Source of the DNA: Methylorubrum suomiense
GTDB lineage: Bacteria > Pseudomonadota > Alphaproteobacteria > Rhizobiales > Beijerinckiaceae
Reading direction: 5' to 3'
Length of the DNA: 64,000 bases
Assembly: GCF_022179765.1 (NCBI RefSeq)
Contig: NZ_BPRE01000008.1
Coordinates: 124,001-188,000, forward strand
Part shown: piece after piece, positions 1-8,725 of the stretch
How positions within the stretch are numbered: position 1 is the stretch's first letter
Layout of the letters: each line of letters opens with the position of its first letter
The notes under the pieces: model-generated
Database searches by the model: none
Seen by the model: the letters and a program-made list of their open reading frames with translations, nothing else
What the model was told of the DNA's origin: nothing
Translations under genes and position numbers: made by a program

Positions 1-103
1 TGCACGGGCGCGGACGTCGAATCCATCTGAAACTCCTCGTCATTCGGTGTCGGTTCGCCCCGCCCCCCGGGGCCGTGCAGCCGGCGAGCCGGCTGGTCTC
101 AAA

Positions 104-565
104 TCAGCGGTCGAAAGCGGCCGGCGTCTTGGTGGCGGTCTCGATCCGTTCCAGGCAGGTCTCGCGGCTCGCGTCGCCCCCCTCGCAGGCCAGCACGTCG
201 TTGAGCAGGATGCGGCCGACCTTCGGGCAGGCGAGACCGGTGAAGTCGAAGAGCCGGACGACCGTCTTCTTCTCCTGCAGCGGGCCGAGTTCCACGGCCA
301 ACCGCTTCTGCGCGACGCCCTCGGTGTCGAAGGCGAACAGATCGACCTTGAGCGATTTCAACGCCGGCCCCCGGCCATTGTCGACGAGCATGTAAGTGCG
401 GCAGGCCTCGCCCGCCGGTTCGAGCCGGTTCAGCTCGATCTTGAGCGGTGCGCCCTTGGTCCCACTCTCCTGAGCCACAGCACCCGTCATCGTGAGGGTC
501 AGGGCGATACCCGCCAGCATTCCGATCCCGCGTACTGCGCGCATCATTCCCCTGGTTCCCTGCAT
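104..565 (-). CDS. Secreted hypothetical protein
   Basis: The product is about 153 residues with a classical N-terminal signal peptide (hydrophobic stretch GMLAGIALTLTMTGAVAQ), so it is probably periplasmic. The mature part has four cysteines that could form two disulphides and a beta-rich look with short charged strands. I do not recognise a named family. The start at 565 is chosen because AGGGAGGG lies about 12 bases upstream; an ATG at 547 would also keep the signal peptide. It is a single minus-strand gene, divergent from the small heat-shock gene, with nothing in the sequence to indicate its role. Confidence 0.7.
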   Translation of the reverse strand: MQGTRGMMRAVRGIGMLAGIALTLTMTGAVAQESGTKGAPLKIELNRLEPAGEACRTYMLVDNGRGPALKSLKVDLFAFDTEGVAQKRLAVELGPLQEKKTVVRLFDFTGLACPKVGRILLNDVLACEGGDASRETCLERIETATKTPAAFDR

Positions 566-1071
566 CACGACGCGTGTCCCTCCCTGTCGCGGCTCGGCGT
601 CTGACCGCCCGCGGACCTCACCTTCCGCTCGGATGAGCACGAGAACCTTGGATCGCTCTCGACCAGTGCGAATGCTCCAGCGGACATTGTCCGCGCGGCG
701 ATCCTAAAATGTTCCGGATACGGCGAAGCCCGAGCAGCGCGCTCACCACGAGTGCATTGCCCATATTATTCGCGTGCCTATCCGAGAAACAGGTCCGGGA
801 TCAAGGCGAAGCCTGAATTTCAGAGTAATTCCAAACTGTTACTTGGGCTCAGCTTGGCCGTAAAATTATGCCGATTCATCCCGTGATTGTTTGCGCAATG
901 TCCATGGACAGGCCTCCAAAGCGGCGGGCCCGATGGAGGGGGCGCATCTTGATCGCCGGGGATTCGCTTTCCATATCGGCGTCAAGGCTGCTGCCGTCAG
1001 GCGGGCCCGAGACTGTGAGGCGCCACCGGGATCGCGCATCCCAAGGGCCTTGCTGGAGGTTCGAGTTGACG
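566..1071. other. Intergenic region upstream of the small heat-shock gene
   Basis: This 506-base gap separates two divergent genes. The part from about 700 to 880 is clearly richer in A and T than its surroundings, which fits promoter DNA for the heat-shock gene. The reading frame of that gene is open upstream to 868, but its translation there is arginine- and proline-rich and unlike the family. I could not identify a convincing heat-shock sigma factor promoter by eye. Confidence 0.4.
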
Positions 1072-1503
1072 ATGACGCGGCCATCACCGTTCGGGCACCC
1101 ATTCTTGCTCGGCTTCGATGAGATTGAGCAGGCCCTTGATCGTGTGGCGAAGGCAGGAAGCGATGGCTACCCGCCTTACAATATCGAGCGCGTATCCCGT
1201 AACGAGCGAGAGCCGGAGCGGCTTCGAATTACGCTGGCGGTTGCCGGCTTCACGCAGGACCAACTCGACGTCTCGCTCGAGGAGAACCAGCTCGTCGTCC
1301 GTGGTCGTCAGGTCGACGACAAATCGCGACAGTTCCTACATCGCGGAATCGCGGCGCGGCAGTTCCAGCGGGCCTTTCTCCTAGCCGATGGCATGGAGGT
1401 GCTCGGGGCCGATCTGGCCAACGGGTTGCTTTCGATCGATCTAGTCCGGCCCGAGCCGGAGCGGATCGTCCGCAAGATCACGATCTCCTCGAAGGACGAC
1501 TGA
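1072..1503 (+). CDS. Small heat shock protein, Hsp20 (IbpA-like)
   Basis: This 143-residue protein belongs to the alpha-crystallin/Hsp20 family, ATP-independent holdases that bind unfolding proteins in the cytoplasm. The N-terminus (SPFGHPFLLGFDEIEQAL) and YPPYNIERV are typical of the IbpA-like alphaproteobacterial type. The crystallin domain runs from about residue 35 to 130, and GLLSIDLVRPEPERI carries the usual G-L-L-x-I-x-L beta-strand motif near its end. GGAGG at 1055-1059 supports the start at 1072 over the upstream one at 868. The DUF1150 gene follows 139 bases downstream, a pairing common in alphaproteobacteria. Confidence 0.92.
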   Translation: MTRPSPFGHPFLLGFDEIEQALDRVAKAGSDGYPPYNIERVSRNEREPERLRITLAVAGFTQDQLDVSLEENQLVVRGRQVDDKSRQFLHRGIAARQFQRAFLLADGMEVLGADLANGLLSIDLVRPEPERIVRKITISSKDD

Positions 1504-1642
1504 GGCGCGTCGCCTCTCGGACGCGGCGACGCACCGCAGGCCGGGTCCTTCGAAACACGAATCGCTGTCAACAACCGGGTTTGTGGTCGCCGAAGTGCGG
1601 GACCATATCCGGCTTACGCTCTGCCTCGGAAGGAGGGCACTG

Positions 1643-1927
1643 ATGAACGAGTTCACCATCACCGAATCAACCGTCGATACCGCTGCGACCCCCAGCATCG
1701 ATCCGGCCGAGTTTGCCGCGCTCGGCGAGGGTCACATCGCCTATGTCCGCCCGATCCGTTCGGACGAGGTGCGTGCCCTGTTTCCGCAGGCGCCGGAGAT
1801 GAGTCCAGGCCTCGATCTGTTCGCCCTCCTCTCGGCATCTGGCGCTCCGATCATGCTGACCGACTCGCGTGAAGTCGCGGTGGCGAATGCGATGGCCCAT
1901 TCGCTCTATCCGGTCAGCCTCCACTGA
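1643..1927 (+). CDS. DUF1150 family protein
   Basis: This 94-residue protein resembles the alphaproteobacterial DUF1150 family: an acidic N-terminus, then AALGEGHIAYVRPIRSDEV and, near the end, PIMLTDSREVAVANAMAH, which are the conserved parts as I remember them. Its biochemical function is unknown. The family is regularly found beside Hsp20 genes, as here, so a role in stress response is likely but inferred. A strong AAGGAGG-like site lies 9-10 bases before the chosen ATG; the frame is open further upstream but that part lacks family character. Confidence 0.85.
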   Translation: MNEFTITESTVDTAATPSIDPAEFAALGEGHIAYVRPIRSDEVRALFPQAPEMSPGLDLFALLSASGAPIMLTDSREVAVANAMAHSLYPVSLH

Positions 1928-1944
1928 TCCCGCGCTGACCGCCG

Positions 1945-1966
1945 CGCCGGCCCTATCGGGCCGGCG
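1945..1966. terminator. Hairpin terminator between convergent genes
   Basis: A perfect 9-bp stem, CGCCGGCCC with GGGCCGGCG, closes a TATC loop. It lies between the stop codons of the DUF1150 gene and the converging hydrolase, and TTCGTCTC follows on the plus strand. There is no long U tract, so it may act in both directions as a weak or Rho-assisted terminator. Confidence 0.6.
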
Positions 1967-1972
1967 TTCGTC

Positions 1973-2761
1973 TCACGACGTCATCGCCGCCACTGTCCGA
2001 ACCAGGAGTTCGATATCCTGCGGACGCGAAAGGCGATGATCGGCATCCTTCACGAGGGTGAGGCGCGCGCCCTCCGCCGGTAGGCGTTCCAGGATGCGCA
2101 GGGCGTGTCCGTAGGGGACGTCGGGGTCGCGCATGCCTTGCAGGATATGGACCGGGCCTGCCGGATCCAGATCGGCGTCGAGCAGAAGGTGCCGACGTCC
2201 ATCCTCGATCAGCGCCATCCGGATCGGGTCGGGCTCGGGAGCATAGTCGGTCGGGCGATACCAGACACCGTCGCGCTCCAACGTCGCGCGGATCTCCGGC
2301 GGGAACGAGTCCCACATCAGCTTCTCGGTGAAATCGAGGGCGGGGGCGATCAGCACCATGCCGCCGAGCTTTTCGCCCCGCCGCGCGCGGTTGCGGGCCG
2401 CGAGGCAAGCAATCCAGCCGCCCATGGACGAGCCGACGAGGATCGGACTTTCGCCCGCATGGGCGGCGATCACGGTCTCGGCATCCGCCAGCCAATCGGA
2501 GATCGTGCCGTCCTCGAAGCAGCCTTCCGATTCGCCGTGGCCGGAATAATCGAACCGGACCATGCGGCGGCCCGCCCGCGCGGCCCAGGCGTCGAGGGCG
2601 GCGGCCTTCGTTGCCCGCATGTCGGAGCGGAAGCCGCCGAGCCAGACCACGGCCGGGCCTGCGCCGTCGCGTATCCGCACCGCGAGCCGCCGGGGCCTTT
2701 CACCGTCGGTGGTCAGAAAATCCACGGGCAGGTCGTCGGGGGAGGGAGGCGTCGTCGTCAC
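1973..2761 (-). CDS. Alpha/beta hydrolase
   Basis: This 262-residue cytoplasmic protein has the alpha/beta-hydrolase fold. The nucleophile elbow is GSSMGGW (serine near residue 111), preceded by the FDYSGHGES strand, with a likely acid in GMRDPDVPYGHA and the catalytic histidine in DADHRLSRP. The lack of a signal peptide and the overall pattern resemble the ABHD10/palmitoyl-thioesterase-like branch, so a serine esterase or thioesterase is likely, but the substrate cannot be read from sequence. It is a single gene, convergent with the DUF1150 gene and divergent from the glycosyltransferase gene at 2890. Confidence 0.85.
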   Translation of the reverse strand: MTTTPPSPDDLPVDFLTTDGERPRRLAVRIRDGAGPAVVWLGGFRSDMRATKAAALDAWAARAGRRMVRFDYSGHGESEGCFEDGTISDWLADAETVIAAHAGESPILVGSSMGGWIACLAARNRARRGEKLGGMVLIAPALDFTEKLMWDSFPPEIRATLERDGVWYRPTDYAPEPDPIRMALIEDGRRHLLLDADLDPAGPVHILQGMRDPDVPYGHALRILERLPAEGARLTLVKDADHRLSRPQDIELLVRTVAAMTS

Positions 2762-2889
2762 GTCCGCGTTGATCCTCGCAATTCGAGAAGACCCGATGGG
2801 GTTTCGTTTACCGAACCGTAAAGCGCTTGGGTTGATTCATAGGTGATGAACGTGTTTCGAGCGACCCTCCCGCAGCCGCGGATCCGGCG

Positions 2890-4128
2890 ATGAACGGGGT
2901 CGGCTTGTCCGGCGGCCCGGTGCGAACGGCCGAACCTTCACCTCTCGCCGGTGCCTCGATCCTGCAGATCATTCCGGCTCTTGAAGCGGGCGGCGCAGAG
3001 CGCACCACCGTCGATGTCGCCGAAGCCTTGGCCGCCTCTGGCGCCCGTGCGCTGGTCGCCACGGAGGGGGGGCGCCTCGTCGGCGAGCTTCAGGCTAAGG
3101 GCGGCGTCTGGGTGCCGTTTCCGGCCAACACCAAAAACCCGTTCGCCATGGCCCTCAATGTCGAGCGGCTCGTCCGGCTCTGTCGCCGCGAGGGCGTGCA
3201 GATCCTGCATGCCCGCTCCCGCGCCCCCGCCTGGGTCGCCCTGGGCGCCGCGCGCCGTCTCAAGATTCCCTTCGTGACGACCTATCACGGCAGCTATTCG
3301 GGCCGGACTGCCGTCAAGCTGCTCTACAATTCGGTGATGGCCCGGGGCGATGTCGTCATCGCCAACTCGCATTACACGGCCGATCTGATCCGCCGGGCCC
3401 ATCCCGATCAGGCGGGCGATCGCATCGTGGTGATTCACCGGGGCACGGACCTGTCGACCTTCACCCCATCGGCGGTCGCGCCGGGCCGGGTCGAGGCCCT
3501 GCGCCGGGCCTGGGGCGTCGCCCCGCACCAGCGGGTCGTGCTTCTCGCCGCGCGGCTCACCGCATGGAAGGGGCAGCGCGTGCTGATCGAGGCTTCTTCA
3601 CGCATGCGCGATCGCGGCCTGACCGATGTCGCGGTGGTTCTCGCGGGCGACCCGCAGGGCCGAGCCGCCTACGAGCGCGAACTCGATGCTCTGATCGAGG
3701 CACGCGGGCTCAAGGAAATCGTGCGCCGGGTCGGTCATTGCACCGACATGCCGGCAGCCTTCCGGGCGGCCTCGGTCGTGGCGGTGCCCTCCGTCGAGCC
3801 CGAAGCCTTCGGGCGTTCGGCGGTCGAAGCGCAGGCCCTCGGCATTCCCGTGGTTGTTTCCGATCTCGGGGCCGTGCCGGAAACTGTTCTGGCGCCGCCC
3901 GATACCGATCCCGCTCAGCGCACCGGCTGGCGCGTGCCGGCGGGCGATGCCGCGGCCCTATCGGACGCGTTGAGCGAGGCCCTCTCCCTCGGGGCGAGCG
4001 CACGGGACGCGATGGGGCGGCGGGCTCAGGCCCATGTCGAGGCGAATTTCTCCCTCGACCGCATGATTTCGGGCACGCTCGACGTCTACGCGGATCTTCT
4101 CGGACGCGGATCAGGGCTGAAACGGTGA
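2890..4128 (+). CDS. Glycosyltransferase family 4 protein
   Basis: This 412-residue protein has the two Rossmann-like domains of GT-B enzymes. The N-terminal part begins ILQIIPALEAGGAERTTVDV, the usual GT4 opening. The C-terminal domain has the donor-site stretch LLAARLTAWKGQRVLIEA and the E-x7-E motif in VEPEAFGRSAVEAQALGIPVV. It should transfer a sugar from a nucleotide-sugar to an unknown acceptor, probably in lipopolysaccharide or exopolysaccharide synthesis. It sits just upstream of infC without other polysaccharide genes, so the acceptor cannot be inferred. Confidence 0.9.
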   Translation: MNGVGLSGGPVRTAEPSPLAGASILQIIPALEAGGAERTTVDVAEALAASGARALVATEGGRLVGELQAKGGVWVPFPANTKNPFAMALNVERLVRLCRREGVQILHARSRAPAWVALGAARRLKIPFVTTYHGSYSGRTAVKLLYNSVMARGDVVIANSHYTADLIRRAHPDQAGDRIVVIHRGTDLSTFTPSAVAPGRVEALRRAWGVAPHQRVVLLAARLTAWKGQRVLIEASSRMRDRGLTDVAVVLAGDPQGRAAYERELDALIEARGLKEIVRRVGHCTDMPAAFRAASVVAVPSVEPEAFGRSAVEAQALGIPVVVSDLGAVPETVLAPPDTDPAQRTGWRVPAGDAAALSDALSEALSLGASARDAMGRRAQAHVEANFSLDRMISGTLDVYADLLGRGSGLKR

Positions 4129-4274
4129 ACCGAACTCAGTTCCACGAGTTGACTCCGCAAGAAGATTTGCCAAGTTAGCGCCGTCCGGCCGAGCCGGATC
4201 GATCGGTGGCCGGGGCTCGCTCGACGCGGGATCTTCAGGCTGCCGTTTCGTCGTTGATACAGGAGAACCAAGCC

Positions 4275-4817
4275 ATTCGCAGACCAATGAGAGCCATGCC
4301 GGCCCCGCAGAAGGACGGGCCGCGCGCCAACCGGGACATCCGCGGCGTACGCGAAGTCCAGCTGATCGACCAGGACGGTCAGAACCGGGGCGTCGTGCCC
4401 TTCTTCGATGCGCTCGCCATGGCCGAAGAAGTCGGCCTCGACCTCGTCGAGATCGCGCCGAACTCCGCGCCGCCCGTCTGCAAATTCCTCGATTACGGGC
4501 GCTTCCGCTTCAACGAGCAGAAGAAGCAGAACGAGGCTCGCAAGCGGCAGAAGACGGTCGAGGTGAAGGAGATCAAGCTCCGCCCCGGCATCGACAAGCA
4601 CGATTACGACGTGAAAATGAAGGCCGTGCAGCGGTTCTTCGAAGAGGGCGACAAGGTCAAGGTCACCCTGCGCTTCCGCGGTCGCGAGATGGCGCACCAG
4701 GATCTCGGCCTCAAGCTGCTCGAGCGCGTCAAGAGCGAGACCCAAGAGGTCGCCAAGGTGGAGAGCGAGCCGATGCTCGAAGGCCGCCAGATGATCATGA
4801 TCCTGGCGCCCCGCTAG
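4275..4817 (+). CDS. infC: Translation initiation factor IF-3 with an AUU start codon
   Basis: IF-3 binds the 30S subunit, blocks 50S joining and proofreads the start codon. The N-terminal domain ([16 protein letters not shown], then [13 protein letters not shown]), the lysine-rich linker and the C-terminal domain ([28 protein letters not shown]) are all present; length is 180 residues. The start chosen is ATT at 4275, giving IRRPMRAMP, which matches the MRRPF opening of rhizobial IF-3. AGGAG at 4261-4265 lies 9 bases before it. The ATG at 4287 lacks correctly placed Shine-Dalgarno bases. An AUU start allows IF-3 to repress its own translation, as known in Escherichia coli. Confidence 0.95.
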   Translation: MRRPMRAMPAPQKDGPRANRDIRGVREVQLIDQDGQNRGVVPFFDALAMAEEVGLDLVEIAPNSAPPVCKFLDYGRFRFNEQKKQNEARKRQKTVEVKEIKLRPGIDKHDYDVKMKAVQRFFEEGDKVKVTLRFRGREMAHQDLGLKLLERVKSETQEVAKVESEPMLEGRQMIMILAPR

Positions 4818-4843
4818 AGAAATTCGTCCGGACCTTCGGACCA

Positions 4844-4877
4844 ATGCGCTGCTCCCTCGGGAGCGGCGCATTTTTTT
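4844..4877 (+). terminator. Rho-independent terminator after infC
   Basis: The hairpin has ATGCGC paired with GCGCAT and GCTCC paired with GGAGC around a short CTCG loop, followed immediately by seven T residues. It starts 26 bases after the infC stop codon and is one of the clearest intrinsic terminators in the window. Confidence 0.9.
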
Positions 4878-4917
4878 GTTGGCGGAACGCGTTGCGCAGT
4901 CCGCATCGGGCGCCGCG

Positions 4918-5682
4918 TCAGGGCCGTTGCGCGAGGAATTCCAGGACGCCCTTGCGGTGCAGTTTGTCGCCGACGGCGGTGGAGTGGTCGCGCCCGGGCA
5001 AATCGAGGGCACGGGCATTCGGCATCAGCCGAGCGAGTTCGCTGCCCGAGCCGGCCACGGTGTCGAGTGTGCCGACTGAGACCAGGGTCGGCGTGTCGAT
5101 CGTGGAGAGTTCTGCCCGCGAGAGCGTCTGCCGTGAGCAGCGGATGCAGGCGGCGAGCGCCTTGAGGTCGCTTTTCGTCTGCTCGGCGAACAGGCGGAAG
5201 GCGGCCGCCGTCGGGTTGGGCGCGGGGGTGCCGGCCGGTGCTTCGAGAGCTTCGGCGATCCCCTTCGGCAGGCCATGCCCGTCGACGAGGTGGAAGCCGA
5301 GGCCGCCGATCAGAAGGGACCGGACCGCTTCCGGATGGTCGAGGGCCAGATGGGCGGCGATGCGCGCGCCCATGGAGTAACCCATCACGTCGGCCCGCTC
5401 GATGTCGAGATGACGGAGCAATCGCAGCCCGTCGCCTGCCATCCGGTCGGCGCCGTAGGCGTCCGGCTCGTAGAGCTTCTCGCTCCGGCCATGGCCGCGA
5501 TTGTCCAGCGCCACGACCCGGTAGCCGGCTTCCGAGAGGAACTTGACCCACAGGGTATTGACCCAGTTCACCGCGTGGTTCGAGGCGAAGCCGTGAATCA
5601 ACAGGACGGGATCGCCCGTGCCTCCCTGGGCCGGCACGTCGATATAGGCGATCTCGACGCCGTCGGAATCGAAGCTCTGCAT
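4918..5682 (-). CDS. Alpha/beta hydrolase
   Basis: This protein of about 254 residues is a classical alpha/beta hydrolase: oxyanion-hole HGFASN, strand DNRGHGRSEK, nucleophile elbow GYSMGAR, a probable acid in VGTLDTVAGSGS and a catalytic histidine in LPGRDHSTAVGD. This pattern is shared by esterases, lactonases and C-C hydrolases, so the substrate stays open. The start at MQSFDSDGVEIAY (5682) is preferred because homologous proteins open close to this strand; an ATG at 5745 would add 21 residues. It is divergent from the FkbM-type methyltransferase gene. Confidence 0.85.
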   Translation of the reverse strand: MQSFDSDGVEIAYIDVPAQGGTGDPVLLIHGFASNHAVNWVNTLWVKFLSEAGYRVVALDNRGHGRSEKLYEPDAYGADRMAGDGLRLLRHLDIERADVMGYSMGARIAAHLALDHPEAVRSLLIGGLGFHLVDGHGLPKGIAEALEAPAGTPAPNPTAAAFRLFAEQTKSDLKALAACIRCSRQTLSRAELSTIDTPTLVSVGTLDTVAGSGSELARLMPNARALDLPGRDHSTAVGDKLHRKGVLEFLAQRP

Positions 5683-5793
5683 GACTTCGACATGCCGTCC
5701 GGCCGCCCGGAATGTCAAAGGGCCGCGGAAGCGGATTTGCGTCATCGCCCGCGACTTGCCGCGGCCCCAATCGGCTGGCATCAGGCGCGCACG

Positions 5794-6624
5794 ATGACGG
5801 ATTCTCAGCCCTACGGCACCTACGCCCCGACCGGGATCGTCGCCCGGATCGCGCGGCGGACGCAGACGCTCGACGAGCATTCCTGGCGCGGGCGGCGGAT
5901 GGCCATGCTGCTGCGCCGGATCGCCATCTCGCTGTTGCGAGGCCGCCCGCTCGATGTGGAGCGCTACGGCGCGCGGATGCGGCTGCACCCCTACAACAAC
6001 AATTGCGAAAAGAAGGTCCTCTTCACGCCCCAGTTCTTCGATTCCGAGGAGCGGGCCCTCCTCAAGGCACGCCTGTCGGATGACGCAGTCTTCCTCGATG
6101 TCGGGGCGAATATCGGCGCCTACACCCTATTCGTGGCGGGCTTCACCGGGCCCCGCGCCCGGATTCTGGCGGTGGAGCCGCAGCCCGACGTGTTCGACCG
6201 GCTGATCTACAATATCGGCCAGAATCCGTTCGGCACTGTCAAGGCCATCGCCTGCGCCGTGGCGGACCGGGCGGGCGAACTGACGCTGTTCATCGATCCC
6301 CGCAATCGCGGCGAATCGAGCGTGAAGATCGTCGGCACCCACAAGAGCGCGGCGATCCGCGTGCCATCGGTGACGCTCCTGAGCCTGTGCCGCTCGGAAG
6401 GCATCGAACGCATCGACGCGATCAAGCTCGACGTCGAGGGGGCCGAGGACCTCATCCTCGAACCGTTCCTCCGGGAGGCGCCGGAATCCCTGCGCCCCAC
6501 CCTCCTGATCGTCGAGAATGGCACCGACCAGTGGCAGCTCGACCTGCCGGGACTCTTGGAGGGTTACGGCTACCGCCGCATTGCCCAGACACGGCTCAAT
6601 CTCGTGTTCGAGCGGGTGGGGTGA
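5794..6624 (+). CDS. FkbM family methyltransferase
   Basis: This 276-residue protein has a SAM-dependent methyltransferase domain of the FkbM/Methyltransf_21 type. The SAM-binding loop is VFLDVGANIGAYTLFVA, followed by the acidic strand end ILAVEPQPDVFDRL, a central RGESSVKI segment and DAIKLDVEGAEDLIL, all diagnostic for this family. Members methylate hydroxyl groups on sugars or polyketides. The first 60 residues are basic and probably membrane-peripheral. It stands alone between an alpha/beta hydrolase and sfsA, so the substrate is unknown. Confidence 0.88.
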   Translation: MTDSQPYGTYAPTGIVARIARRTQTLDEHSWRGRRMAMLLRRIAISLLRGRPLDVERYGARMRLHPYNNNCEKKVLFTPQFFDSEERALLKARLSDDAVFLDVGANIGAYTLFVAGFTGPRARILAVEPQPDVFDRLIYNIGQNPFGTVKAIACAVADRAGELTLFIDPRNRGESSVKIVGTHKSAAIRVPSVTLLSLCRSEGIERIDAIKLDVEGAEDLILEPFLREAPESLRPTLLIVENGTDQWQLDLPGLLEGYGYRRIAQTRLNLVFERVG

Positions 6625-6725
6625 GGATCGCGCTGCTTCGCGCAGGCTTCTCTGGGTCCTGTGCGGCGGGAACGGATCTCTGTCGATTGCTTGCCCCGCA
6701 GGGTGGCTCATCGGTCCGATAAGGC

Positions 6726-7436
6726 TCAGCCCAGGATCGGCACCGGATCCGCGATCACCACTCCCTCCGGCCCGACCGCGCAACGGACGGCGTGGGCCTC
6801 GACGCCCGCCGCCCGGGCCGCCCGGAAGGCGCGGTCGAAGGTCGGGTCGATGTCGCGGGCGACGTCGAAGGCCTCCGCCCTCATCTGAATGACCACGATC
6901 AGCATCGCCCGACCGCCGGTCGTCACGACGTTGGCCAATTCCTCCATGTGACGGGCCGAGCGGGCCGCCTTGCAATCGGGGAACTCGGCGAGGCCCGGCC
7001 GACGCATCAGGTGACAGTTCTTCACCTCGACATGGCAGGGCGGCAATCCGCCGCCGCTCGCCAGGAAATCCACCCGGCTCGCCTTGCCGTAGGCGACCTC
7101 CGGGCGGAGCGTCTCGTAGCCGACGAGCGGCGCGAGCTGGCCCTCGTGAAACGCCTCCGCCACCAGGGCGTTGGGGCGCGCCGTGTTGATGCCGACCCAT
7201 TGCGGGCCGCCCGGGAGGTCCGCCTCCACCAGCTCCCACGAGAACGGCAGCTTCCGGGCCGGATTGGTGGAAGCCGAGAGCAGGACCCGCGCCCCTTCCG
7301 CGTTGAGGCCGAGCATCGCGCCGGGATTGGCGCAATGCGCCGTGACGAGGCGACCATCCGCGAGGATCACGTCGGCGAGGAAGCGCTTGTAGCGCCGCAC
7401 CAGGCGCCCTTCGGTCAGCTCTGTGGGAAAGCGCAT
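6726..7436 (-). CDS. sfsA: Sugar fermentation stimulation protein homologue SfsA
   Basis: This 236-residue protein matches SfsA in length and motifs: RRYKRFLADV near the start, AHCANPGAMLGL, WVGINTARPN, FHVEVKN-like HVEVKNCHL and FPDCKAARSARHMEEL. SfsA proteins contain an OB-like N-terminal domain and a nuclease-fold C-terminal domain with conserved acidic residues; a DNA-binding role was proposed in Escherichia coli but the real function is uncertain. The gene is divergent from the CinA-like gene with only 97 bases between starts, so the two may share a regulatory region. Confidence 0.92.
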   Translation of the reverse strand: MRFPTELTEGRLVRRYKRFLADVILADGRLVTAHCANPGAMLGLNAEGARVLLSASTNPARKLPFSWELVEADLPGGPQWVGINTARPNALVAEAFHEGQLAPLVGYETLRPEVAYGKASRVDFLASGGGLPPCHVEVKNCHLMRRPGLAEFPDCKAARSARHMEELANVVTTGGRAMLIVVIQMRAEAFDVARDIDPTFDRAFRAARAAGVEAHAVRCAVGPEGVVIADPVPILG

Positions 7437-7533
7437 CGGTCGCACCCGTGACGCCGAGCAGGCATCGCACGGCCGCTTCGCCTTCGCCGATCGGCGCTCT
7501 AGCTTCCAGGGCCGAATTTGCCGCCGAGGCCGC

Positions 7534-8295
7534 ATGTCCCAGGAATCAGACACCACCCGACAGGGCACGTCCGAGATCACCGCCGCGATCCTGATCATCG
7601 GCGACGAGATCCTGTCGGGCCGCACCAAGGACAAGAACATCGGCGCCATCGCCGACGTGCTGACCGAAATCGGCATCGATCTCCGCGAAGTGCGCATCGT
7701 GCCGGACGTGAAGGAGGAGATCGTCGCGGCTCTGAACGCCCTGCGGGCGCGCTACACCTACCTCTTCACCTCCGGCGGCATCGGCCCGACCCACGACGAC
7801 ATCACCGCCGACAGCGTGGCCGAAGCCTTCGGTGTCGGCATCGACGTGGACGAGCGGGCCCGTGCCATGCTGCTGGAGCGGCACCGTCCGGAGGATCTCA
7901 ACGAGGCGCGGCTGCGCATGGCCCGCATCCCCCACGGGGCCGACCTGATCGCCAATCCGATCTCGAAGGCGCCGGGGTTCCGCATCGGCAATGTCCACGT
8001 CATGGCCGGCGTGCCGCAGATCATGAACGCCATGCTCGACGAGATCCGACCGACGCTGGCCTCGAACGCACCGGTCATCTCGGAGACGATCGAGGCCGGA
8101 GCGATCCCCGAGGGCAATTTCGCGGGAGCTCTGGGAGGTATCGCCGCGGCGCATGGAGGGGTGTCGATCGGTTCCTATCCGTCGATGACGCCGGAGGGGT
8201 TTCGCAATCGGATCGTGGTGCGCGGGCGCGACGCGGAGGCCGTGGCGGCGGCCCGTGCCGCGATCGAGGCCATGCTGGCGGGTTTGAGCGGGTAA
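7534..8295 (+). CDS. CinA-like molybdopterin-binding (MoCF) domain protein
   Basis: This 253-residue protein consists of the MoCF/MogA-like domain of competence-damage protein CinA: AAILIIGDEILSGRTKDKN, the TSGGIGPTHDDIT loop and PGFRIGNVHVMAGVP. In full-length CinA this domain is an ADP-ribose pyrophosphatase and is followed by a nicotinamide-nucleotide amidase domain; the latter is absent here and replaced by a short tail to residue 253. Short forms are common in alphaproteobacteria. Its exact reaction is not certain. It lies just upstream of fliN but belongs to a different functional class. Confidence 0.88.
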   Translation: MSQESDTTRQGTSEITAAILIIGDEILSGRTKDKNIGAIADVLTEIGIDLREVRIVPDVKEEIVAALNALRARYTYLFTSGGIGPTHDDITADSVAEAFGVGIDVDERARAMLLERHRPEDLNEARLRMARIPHGADLIANPISKAPGFRIGNVHVMAGVPQIMNAMLDEIRPTLASNAPVISETIEAGAIPEGNFAGALGGIAAAHGGVSIGSYPSMTPEGFRNRIVVRGRDAEAVAAARAAIEAMLAGLSG

Positions 8296-8386
8296 CGCCG
8301 CCGGATCGACGGGGCGACAGCCTCACGTCAGCCAAGCGGGATAGACCCGTGGGAAGGCCAAGCCTCAGACCCACGAGTATTCCGCG

Positions 8387-8707
8387 ATGAGCAGCCCCTT
8401 CCCCGATGCCGAGCCTCCCGCCGACCCTCTGATCGGCGAGGGCCGCAATCTCGATTCCATCCTGCGGATCCCGGTGCTGATGCAGGTGGTGCTCGGTTCT
8501 GCGACCATGCCGGTCGCCAATCTGATGAAGCTCGGCCGCGGGGCCGTCGTCCCGCTCGACCATCGGGTCGGCGAGCCGGTGGACGTGATGGTCAACGGCC
8601 GGGTCATCGCCCGCGGCGAGATCGTCATCGTGGAGGAGGACAATTCCCGCTTCGGCGTGTCCCTCACCGAGATCGTCGGACCGTCCGCCAGCGATCAGAA
8701 CGGCTAG
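8387..8707 (+). CDS. fliN: Flagellar motor switch protein FliN
   Basis: This 106-residue protein is FliN, part of the C-ring that sets rotation direction and receives export cargo. The SpoA/FliN domain covers residues 20-98: LDSILRIPVLMQVVLGSATM, LGRGAVVPLDHRVGEPVDV and RGEIVIVEEDNSRFGV. The N-terminal extension rich in proline and acidic residues is usual. It is the first gene of the plus-strand flagellar run and is followed after 18 bases by fliG. A fliM gene, its C-ring partner, is not in this window. Confidence 0.93.
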   Translation: MSSPFPDAEPPADPLIGEGRNLDSILRIPVLMQVVLGSATMPVANLMKLGRGAVVPLDHRVGEPVDVMVNGRVIARGEIVIVEEDNSRFGVSLTEIVGPSASDQNG

Positions 8708-8725
8708 CGCTCCGGCAGGGTGAGG

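Noticed and set aside
1020..1075. ROSE-type RNA thermometer upstream of the Hsp20 gene
   Set aside because: TTGCT occurs at 1049-1053 immediately before GGAGG, but there is no loop space for the anti-Shine-Dalgarno hairpin and no upstream hairpins of the ROSE type are visible.
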